Source: a virus
Virus record (IMG/VR): IMGVR_UViG_3300010885_036854
Coordinates: 1-23,589 of that record
Reading direction: 5' to 3' (one strand)
DNA: 23,589 bases
The first letter of the stretch is position 1; every line of letters starts with the position of its first letter. Under the pieces are notes generated by a model. That model saw only the letters and a program-made list of their open reading frames with translations. It did no database searches and was not told where the DNA came from. Of the stretch, positions 5,686 to 9,063 are shown one piece after another. The position numbers and the translations under genes are program-made.

Positions 5686-5984
5686 TAATTCCCTTTCGTT
5701 AGTTGTACTGCACAATTTGACTTTAAACCACTACCTACCCAAACATCGTGCCTTGCTTCTTCTGGCATCCTTGGAGAAAAAAACACCGTGCCACAAGTGA
5801 CACACGTGTATTCTGTGCGTTGCATTGTTACACTGTCGCAGAAATCCTGCTCCCAAGCCCAGTCAAAGGCATCTTCACTTTCCTTAAATGTCTTTAACTC
5901 TTTGCCGTCAGGCATACACACTGCATACTTAATGGCGTCATCGTCACCAAGTTTTTTTACTTTTAGATGTACTTTGTCCATCAT
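5685..5984 (-). CDS. Protein of unknown function with a CxxC zinc knuckle
   Basis: A 99-residue protein from ATG 5984, with a second ATG three bases later that has better spacing from AAAGGG. The N-terminal half is a basic/acidic alpha-beta unit (KVHLKVKKLGDDDAIKYAVC); the second half has TCVTCGTVFFSPRMPEEARH, a single CxxC with a later lone Cys. It follows an 81-nt gap that carries three inverted repeats, so it is the first gene of the chained block that runs to 4637. Confidence 0.72.
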   Translation of the reverse strand: MMDKVHLKVKKLGDDDAIKYAVCMPDGKELKTFKESEDAFDWAWEQDFCDSVTMQRTEYTCVTCGTVFFSPRMPEEARHDVWVGSGLKSNCAVQLTKGN

Positions 5985-6019
5985 TTCCCTTTCTAACTCT
6001 TGGCCATTTTGGCCTTAGA

Positions 6020-6047
6020 TAGCCTTGCGGGGGAGATTGCAAGACTA
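6020..6047 (-). promoter_or_regulatory. Leader hairpin upstream of the 5685-5984 gene
   Basis: In leftward RNA, TAGTCTTGC and GCAAGGCTA pair over nine positions, with one G-U wobble, around a 10-nt loop. A smaller GGCC-AAAAT-GGCC hairpin (about 6002-6014) lies between it and the ribosome binding site. The wobble means that the stem is complete only in minus-strand RNA. Confidence 0.5.
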
Positions 6048-6050
6048 CCT

Positions 6051-6066
6051 AAGCCCACTAGGGCTT
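6051..6066 (-). terminator. End-of-unit hairpin (AGCCC-N4-GGGCT family, copy 1)
   Basis: AAGCCC-ACTA-GGGCTT lies exactly at the stop codon of the 6066-6269 gene. No U-tract follows, so it may be a terminator of the type without a U-tract or an RNA-processing/stability hairpin. Two more copies of the same 14-nt format lie after the two other leftward units. Confidence 0.5.
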
Positions 6067-6269
6067 TAATAACCTGAGCGCTTAAAAATGGCATCACTCA
6101 CTATCCAGCATACACCGCCAACGATGAGCCCTGAAAGCAATGCTAGAGCGTCAGCGTTCCCGTAATCGTGGTTATACCAGCCCCAGTCATCGTGGGCATG
6201 CACCCATGACCACACACAACACCCGATAGCAACGCTCAAAACCCTGTTGAATGTCTTCAGGTGTCTCAC
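6066..6269 (-). CDS. Small membrane protein
   Basis: A GTG start overlaps the upstream stop as GTGA, giving 67 residues. It has two hydrophobic segments, FNRVLSVAIGCCVWSWVHAH (about 7-26) and ADALALLSGLIVGGVCWIVS (about 39-58), separated by an aromatic/acidic loop (DDWGWYNHDYG) and ending in a basic tail (FKRSGY). It is probably a two-pass inner-membrane protein. In an early phage cassette this could be a superinfection-exclusion or membrane-stress protein, but no direct motif supports this. Confidence 0.65.
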   Translation of the reverse strand: MRHLKTFNRVLSVAIGCCVWSWVHAHDDWGWYNHDYGNADALALLSGLIVGGVCWIVSDAIFKRSGY

Positions 6270-6559
6270 GCCGTCACCGCCTCTTCCATCGTGTCGCCAA
6301 TGTCAAACAAAGTTCTCGAAGATTGGAGCAACTGCTCATACACTTCACGCTTCGTTGCTCTGCCTGCGGTGTCACTGCTAAACCCCGGCAGGTTGTGTAA
6401 CCAGTTACCATCTACCCTGCGACATACCATGTAGGCCATCCCGTAAGGTTGTGCGATTACTGCGCCTGCGACATCATCATCACCCAAGCCTGCGAAACGA
6501 CACGCCGAGACGTAACGCTTCAGGGCTTGCTGTAATTTTTCGTCCGTAATTCTTTCCAT
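6266..6559 (-). CDS. Conserved-type small actinophage protein
   Basis: A 97-residue protein with ATG 6559 and AAGGGAA in front. Its layout is an N-terminal helix (LQQALKRYVSACRFAGLG), a beta hairpin (GMAYMVCRRVDGNWLHNLPG) and a helix beginning ATKREVYEQLLQSSRTLFDI. The TKREVY...L......L ending is common in short phage proteins of unknown function. It is the first gene of a two-gene unit with its own sigma-70-type promoter at 6607-6635 and a leader hairpin. Confidence 0.72.
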   Translation of the reverse strand: MERITDEKLQQALKRYVSACRFAGLGDDDVAGAVIAQPYGMAYMVCRRVDGNWLHNLPGFSSDTAGRATKREVYEQLLQSSRTLFDIGDTMEEAVTA

Positions 6560-6577
6560 TGTTTCCCTTACTCTCTA

Positions 6578-6596
6578 ACTTAGACACTCGCTAAGT
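6578..6596 (-). promoter_or_regulatory. Leader hairpin before the 6266-6559 gene
   Basis: ACTTAG-N7-CTAAGT is a perfect 6-bp inverted repeat between the promoter and the AAGGGAA ribosome binding site, within the predicted 5' leader. Confidence 0.5.
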
Positions 6597-6606
6597 CTTA
6601 CACCTG

Positions 6607-6635
6607 ACAGTAACACAAACTACTAGCACTGTCAA
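6607..6635 (-). promoter_or_regulatory. Leftward promoter for the 6266-6559 unit
   Basis: On the minus strand, TTGACA (6635-6630) is followed after 17 bases by TACTGT (6612-6607). The preceding bases make GCTTGACA, the same -35 context as at 7245-7250 and 8042-8047. Confidence 0.65.
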
Positions 6636-6640
6636 GCCTA

Positions 6641-6654
6641 AGCCCTAGCGGGCT
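6641..6654 (-). terminator. End-of-unit hairpin (AGCCC-N4-GGGCT family, copy 2)
   Basis: AGCCC-TAGC-GGGCT begins three bases past the stop codon of the 6658-6918 gene and sits immediately upstream of the next promoter, so it separates two leftward units. Confidence 0.5.
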
Positions 6655-6657
6655 CTG

Positions 6658-6918
6658 CTACTCTGTTTCGTATGCTTTCTCTATTAAACCTACTTGAATG
6701 TCTAGGTATGTCCTGAAAACTTCCATGAGTTGAGATGCTACTTTCTCAGGGCTTGCATCTGAAGAAGTTAGGTACAAACCTACACCATTTACTATAATTT
6801 CTCCCCTGTATGGACGCTCTAGGGTTTCGTCATACTTGAAGATACGGGCACTAACTGTCGTTAGTTCTTCGGTGCCATTCTCCCTAAGCAAATTCCTAAA
6901 TTCTGTTGTTGCTTTCAT
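6658..6918 (-). CDS. Small protein of unknown function
   Basis: An 86-residue ORF from ATG 6918 with AAAAGGGAAA in front. Sequence: helix (TEFRNLLRENGTEE), strands (LTTVSARIFKYDE, GEIIVNGVGLYLTSS), then a long helix (PEKVASQLMEVFRTYLDIQV). An alpha-beta fold with a carboxy-terminal helix is likely. It is a single-gene unit bounded by an AGCCC-N4-GGGCT hairpin at each side. No family recognised. Confidence 0.7.
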   Translation of the reverse strand: MKATTEFRNLLRENGTEELTTVSARIFKYDETLERPYRGEIIVNGVGLYLTSSDASPEKVASQLMEVFRTYLDIQVGLIEKAYETE

Positions 6919-6955
6919 AATTTCCCTTTTCTCTCTTTAGCCTGTCTCATCAGTA

Positions 6956-6973
6956 CGGGGAGGCAATCCCCCG
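6956..6973 (-). promoter_or_regulatory. GC-rich leader hairpin before the 6658-6918 gene
   Basis: CGGGG-N8-CCCCG forms a 5-bp GC stem between the copy-3 end hairpin (6977-6990) and the ribosome binding site of the 6918 gene. No clear -35/-10 pair is visible here, so this gene may be reached by read-through. Confidence 0.4.
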
Positions 6974-6976
6974 CAG

Positions 6977-6990
6977 AGCCCCTACGGGCT
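6977..6990 (-). terminator. End-of-unit hairpin (AGCCC-N4-GGGCT family, copy 3)
   Basis: AGCCC-CTAC-GGGCT begins five bases past the stop of the 6996-7181 gene. It has the same 5-4-5 geometry and stem sequence as copies at 6052-6065 and 6641-6654, with a different loop. Confidence 0.5.
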
Positions 6991-6995
6991 TTCGA

Positions 6996-7181
6996 CTAGT
7001 TCTGCTCAATTCCTAAAGAGACATAAAGAGCCCATGTTACGGTTTCCAAGTCCCAACGTAAGTTGTCCAATCCGGCATCATCTCCGGCGGTGATGTTCAT
7101 CTCAATCAATCGAAGGATAGAGCGCATTTCTTGGATGTTCTTTCTAGAAACTGTCTTCTTGATTTTGTCAGTCTTTGCCAT
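6996..7181 (-). CDS. Small basic/helical protein, first leftward gene
   Basis: The preferred start is ATG 7181 (MAKTDKIKKTVSRKN), because AAAGGGA sits five bases ahead; an upstream in-frame start at 7262 would extend through the promoter and leader hairpin. The 61 residues have a lysine-rich N-terminus, then two helices (IQEMRSILRLIEMNITAGDD and LDNLRWDLETVTWALYVSLG). The basic head and helical body could bind nucleic acid, but no family is recognised. It is the first gene after a strong promoter, so it is probably among the earliest leftward products. Confidence 0.7.
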   Translation of the reverse strand: MAKTDKIKKTVSRKNIQEMRSILRLIEMNITAGDDAGLDNLRWDLETVTWALYVSLGIEQN

Positions 7182-7198
7182 GTTGTCCCTTTCAACTC

Positions 7199-7214
7199 TC
7201 AGGCGTTTACCTGA
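7199..7214 (-). promoter_or_regulatory. Leader hairpin before the 6996-7181 gene
   Basis: TCAGG-N6-CCTGA is a perfect 5-bp inverted repeat between the -10 box and the GAAAGGGA ribosome binding site. Confidence 0.45.
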
Positions 7215-7221
7215 TAACAAC

Positions 7222-7250
7222 ACATTAGCAAGCATCCTTACCCTTGTCAA
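7222..7250 (-). promoter_or_regulatory. Strong leftward promoter
   Basis: On the minus strand, TTGACA (7250-7245) is followed after 17 bases by TAATGT (7227-7222). The -35 is a perfect match with optimal spacing, so this should be a strong sigma-70/SigA-type promoter for the leftward cassette. Confidence 0.75.
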
Positions 7251-7295
7251 GCATAGTGACACTCTACAGGCCTAGTGTTTATTGGTGTTTCAAAT

Positions 7296-7313
7296 TGTTA
7301 CATAATTGTAACA
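7296..7313. promoter_or_regulatory. TGTTAC-N6-GTAACA dyad, candidate operator
   Basis: A perfect 6-bp inverted repeat with a 6-bp spacer lies about 45 bp upstream of the leftward -35 box. The half-site WTGTAAC recurs at about 7440-7446 (plus) and 7692-7699 (minus), so a dimeric repressor or activator could bind here. Confidence 0.45.
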
Positions 7314-7368
7314 TTGTTGTGAATGTGTGCACAAGCGAGGGGCAGTAGTTCAGGGCTTGGCAGTCAGG

Positions 7369-7393
7369 CAGTGAGAGTGCTAATCAGTGAGAG
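7369..7393 (+). repeat. CAGTGAGAG direct repeat
   Basis: CAGTGAGAG at 7369-7377 and again at 7385-7393, 16 bp apart, within a stretch holding four CAGT steps. It could be an iteron-like or operator array. Confidence 0.4.
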
Positions 7394-7394
7394 A

Positions 7395-7504
7395 GTGCCG
7401 AGGGTATGGGGGGTATGCCACATCTCAAGCCTCCCCTGCATGTAACAAAGGCGAACACTTGTACGACTAACAGACGTTCGCTTTGACCGGCTGTGTGCCG
7501 AGGG
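7395..7504 (+). repeat. GTGCCGAGGG direct repeat, 100 bp apart
   Basis: An identical 10-mer at 7395-7404 and 7495-7504. Between the copies lies an inverted repeat, GCGAAC (7451-7456) and GTTCGC (7476-7481), flanked by AAAG and TTT. Confidence 0.4.
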
Positions 7505-7542
7505 GGGTCATAGAAAGTGTTAGGAAAGCCCAACAACGGTAA

Positions 7543-7670
7543 ACTGTCATTCTCATCAGGGTTTTAACCTACAACCAGTTCAAAAACGCCAGAGATTATT
7601 ACATCCTAAAAAAGATAAAAACGGTAACTACACCCACTGTCATTTTCTTTTCACAACACCTGTTAAAACC
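7543..7670. repeat. Paired direct and inverted repeats in the A/C-rich half
   Basis: ACTGTCATTCTC (7543-7554) recurs with one change at 7636-7647, each copy preceded nearby by ACGGTAA. GGTTTTAAC (7560-7568) is matched by its complement GTTAAAACC (7662-7670). The elements repeat in the same order about 93-103 bp apart. Confidence 0.4.
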
Positions 7671-7741
7671 ACTATCTTTTAATGTCTCACTTGGTTACAA
7701 GTTGCCCCGCATCACCACCACAAAAAAAGCAGAGAAATGCT

Positions 7742-7963
7742 CTATAATATTCGTGGGACATCCATCCCGTCTTGAACACGAGGCGTGTCTGTGGCAGAGT
7801 TCTCTTGCCTTGACTGTTTACCTAAGAGCATAATGTGCTGCCTCTTACGTACGTGTTCGACCCAATCCTGCTCTAACCAGGTAACTACCGCTGACGTTTT
7901 ATGCTTCCCAGCATTAAACAAGTCTCTTACTCGGCGGGGACTTCCACCCACGAACGCTCTCAT
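7742..7963 (-). CDS. Possible 73-residue leftward protein, unknown; regulator candidate
   Basis: This is the only sizeable ORF in the control region. It has no ribosome binding site, but on its strand TATAAC (7976-7971) lies seven bases before the ATG, the spacing expected for a leaderless transcript, which is common in actinobacteria. A perfect ACAGA-CC-TCTGT dyad (7989-8000) covers the matching -35 position. The protein is basic at its N-terminus (GGSPRRVRDLFNAGKHKTSA), continues VVTWLEQDWVEHVRKRQHIM, and has a polar tail. A position between the leftward and rightward units is where a switch regulator would be expected. No family is recognised, and the plus strand is also open here, so it could be non-coding. 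Confidence 0.38.
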   Translation of the reverse strand: MRAFVGGSPRRVRDLFNAGKHKTSAVVTWLEQDWVEHVRKRQHIMLLGKQSRQENSATDTPRVQDGMDVPRIL

Positions 7964-7988
7964 CGGCGCTGTTATAAGAGTAGCACGT

Positions 7989-8000
7989 ACAGACCTCTGT
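7989..8000. promoter_or_regulatory. ACAGA-CC-TCTGT dyad, candidate operator
   Basis: A perfect 5-bp inverted repeat with a 2-bp centre overlaps the -35 position of the putative leaderless promoter of the 7742-7963 ORF and lies 42 bp upstream of the rightward late promoter. Confidence 0.4.
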
Positions 8001-8041
8001 GTGACGTAACTTGTATGTGAATGTTTTCACGAGCCAGGTGC

Positions 8042-8070
8042 TTGACAGGTGTATACGAGGTGTGTATAGT
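8042..8070 (+). promoter_or_regulatory. Strong rightward (late) promoter
   Basis: TTGACA (8042-8047), a 17-bp spacer and TATAGT (8065-8070) form a near-consensus SigA-type promoter in the same GCTTGACA context as the two leftward promoters. Transcription should start near 8077 and head toward the late genes. Confidence 0.78.
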
Positions 8071-8076
8071 TCTGAG

Positions 8077-8155
8077 TGGGCACTGTCCCATTAGTAACTT
8101 CCGACACTAAAAGGTAAAAGGTCCGGCACCGTAGGGATATGGGGTCGGGCTTTTT
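8077..8155 (+). ncRNA. Candidate short terminated leader RNA (about 80 nt)
   Basis: A strong promoter ends at 8070 and an intrinsic terminator ends at 8155, with no ORF between. The predicted transcript starts with a TGGG-N6-CCCA hairpin (8077-8090). By geometry it resembles the lambda pR' leader (6S RNA), where late transcription stops unless antiterminated; it could instead be a stand-alone small RNA. Confidence 0.5.
8116..8155 (+). terminator. Intrinsic terminator between the late promoter and the late genes
   Basis: GTCCGGCACC (8121-8130) pairs with GGGGTCGGGC (8141-8150) across a 10-nt loop, with one A-G mismatch and two wobbles. It is preceded by AAAAG and followed by TTTTT (8151-8155), so A-tract, stem and U-tract are all present. 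Confidence 0.75.
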
Positions 8156-8171
8156 GCTTTGATACGATATG

Positions 8172-8180
8172 TGCTATCAT
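8172..8180 (+). promoter_or_regulatory. Extended -10 promoter giving a leaderless mRNA
   Basis: TG-C-TATCAT (8172-8180) is an extended -10 element. The expected start seven bases downstream is 8187, the A of the ATG of the next gene, so a leaderless transcript is predicted. A TGATA/TATCA inverted repeat spans it. Confidence 0.5.
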
Positions 8181-8186
8181 AGAAAC

Positions 8187-8303
8187 ATGTGTTCTACTTG
8201 CGGCTGTGGCAAGCCTAAAGATAAGCATGGTGAAAAGACCATTGCTGCTGCCAATAAAAAATACGCTTTAAAGCCAAAGGCTAAGGCTCGTAAAAAGAAG
8301 TAA
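8187..8303 (+). CDS. Small Cys-rich/Lys-rich protein
   Basis: A 38-residue protein begins MCSTCGCGKPKDKHGEKTIA, giving a CxxCxC cluster plus a His, and ends in a lysine-rich tail (KAKARKKK). Short proteins starting MC-x2-CGCG with a following HG are a recurrent actinophage type of unknown role. There is no ribosome binding site; instead a -10 element sits at leaderless spacing. The stop overlaps the next ATG as TAATG. Metal binding by the N-terminus and nucleic-acid binding by the tail are inferences. Confidence 0.68.
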   Translation: MCSTCGCGKPKDKHGEKTIAAANKKYALKPKAKARKKK

Positions 8304-8455
8304 TGAAAATTCGGCGAAAGTCAGTCAAGACAGCGGACCCCGCTTCTTGGCTTTTTGACCCCAAGTACAGACGTAAGGTACGCCGCAAACGCCGTGGTAT
8401 CAAACTGACGGTTAACGGCCAGCCCTACGAAGCATGGTACGAAGACCAGTCGTAG
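8303..8455 (+). CDS. Small highly basic protein
   Basis: A 50-residue ORF starts on the TAATG overlap. The central stretch FDPKYRRKVRRKRRGIKL is very basic and is followed by a polar/aromatic end (TVNGQPYEAWYEDQS). It looks like a nucleic-acid-binding or virion-internal small protein. It is closed by a terminator 10 bases downstream. No family recognised. Confidence 0.62.
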   Translation: MKIRRKSVKTADPASWLFDPKYRRKVRRKRRGIKLTVNGQPYEAWYEDQS

Positions 8456-8463
8456 AGCAGGCT

Positions 8464-8496
8464 TTGCACCTTGGTGCGAAATTTTAAATTTTTTTT
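8464..8496 (+). terminator. Intrinsic terminator after the two small late genes
   Basis: TTGCACC and GGTGCGAA form a tight inverted repeat (about 8464-8480) and an uninterrupted run of eight T ends at 8496. The inner pairs must open to leave a loop of at least four bases. Confidence 0.62.
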
Positions 8497-8515
8497 GGGT
8501 CTAACGTTTCAATGC

Positions 8516-8544
8516 GTTACATAGTGCTACACTTAAACTATAAA
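8516..8544 (+). promoter_or_regulatory. Candidate promoter for the holin-like gene
   Basis: GTTACA (8516-8521), a 17-bp spacer and TATAAA (8539-8544) form a plausible promoter. The predicted start near 8551 is just before ATG 8553, which opens a 17-codon ORF (8553-8606) overlapping the holin GTG. Confidence 0.45.
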
Positions 8545-8593
8545 GAAAATATATGCACCCCACATCACCTCAATCCTTGCAGGAGCAGGTGCT

Positions 8594-8812
8594 GTGCTAT
8601 CATTAGTACACCCAGGCTTTACAATTCCGTCAGGAGTTCAGGGCCTTATTGCATCAATTTGCGTTTTGTCTGCTACATCAGTACAGGCTTTGCACTTTGT
8701 TAAAAGGAATAACCTAGAGGGCAACATTATCTTGGCTCAACATTTGTCTAGTCAAGTAGCAGCCTCAGTTATGGGTGACACCACATCTGCTGACGCAACG
8801 CCAAAAGCCTAA
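8594..8812 (+). CDS. Holin-like small membrane protein
   Basis: From GTG 8594, with AGGAG eight bases upstream, the protein is 72 residues. It contains VHPGFTIPSGVQGLIASICV (5-24) followed by LSATSVQALHFVKRNN, a hydrophobic segment ending in basic residues, and a soluble tail (QHLSSQVAASVMGDTT). The size, the HPGFTIP motif and the position ahead of terminase fit actinophage holin-like membrane proteins that permeabilise the membrane at lysis. The same frame is open upstream to 8537 and encodes KKIYAPHITSILAGAGA, which would complete a first membrane helix, but no standard start codon precedes it. The stop overlaps the next ATG as TAATG. The start site is the main doubt. Confidence 0.6.
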   Translation: MLSLVHPGFTIPSGVQGLIASICVLSATSVQALHFVKRNNLEGNIILAQHLSSQVAASVMGDTTSADATPKA

Positions 8813-9063
8813 TGTCTCACGGGGAGGTTATTGAAAAGTCTCTTAAAGACTGGATAGATGAGAACCTTCCTAAATTCCTCAACCGTATAAACGAGGAAAT
8901 GGATAGTGAATTGCCGTGGGAGATGCCCGTTGTAGAAGACTATGTTCTTGTAATTGCAGTTAAAGATTACAACGACGGTCTAGGCGGCATTTTTACTATT
9001 GGTGATTCAAACGTACCTGGATACAGAGTACGTGGTTTGATTGCTGACGCATTGAACTCATAA
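8812..9063 (+). CDS. Small acidic protein preceding terminase, unknown function
   Basis: An 83-residue ORF starts on a TAATG overlap and ends immediately before the terminase ATG. The layout is helix (EVIEKSLKDWIDENLPKFLN), then strands (VEDYVLVIAVKDYNDGLGGI, FTIGDSNVPGYRVRG) and a final helix. Proteins of this type, ending in ..R-x-RGL...LN, recur upstream of terminases in actinophages. It does not look like a small terminase. Function unknown. Confidence 0.72.
   Translation: MSHGEVIEKSLKDWIDENLPKFLNRINEEMDSELPWEMPVVEDYVLVIAVKDYNDGLGGIFTIGDSNVPGYRVRGLIADALNS

Larger units (their letters stand above)
7264..7741. other. Non-coding control region with dyads and repeats
   Basis: No convincing gene is seen on either strand for about 480 bases. 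The left part is G-rich on the plus strand with short direct repeats (CAGTGAGAG twice, GTGCCGAGGG twice). The right part (about 7555-7740) is A/C-rich, with an AT-rich stretch near 7605-7620. A TGTTAC/GTAACA dyad lies at the left edge near the leftward promoter. The layout fits an operator region and/or a replication origin; neither can be proven by eye. Confidence 0.5.

Noticed and set aside
7743-7748. Perfect TATAAT as a rightward promoter
   Set aside because: No -35 match at 16-18 bases and no extended TG; the sequence beyond holds no rightward gene.
7810-7836. TTGACT...TAATGT as a rightward promoter
   Set aside because: The spacer is only 15 bases and no downstream unit would use it before the stronger 8042 promoter.
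7742-8009. tRNA or tmRNA in the control region (GGTCGAAC-like and GTTCGACC-like stretches)
   Set aside because: No acceptor stem, D-arm or correctly placed T-loop could be assembled around these bases on either strand.
7785-8009. Rightward Cys-rich ORF opposite the 7742-7963 ORF
   Set aside because: It has no ribosome binding site or promoter at its start, odd composition, and no family resemblance; the leftward frame has better supporting signals.
8512-8703. ORF in another frame over the holin-like gene
   Set aside because: No ribosome binding site, Cys-rich low-plausibility protein, and it overlaps the better-supported holin frame. It was considered only as a possible frameshift source.
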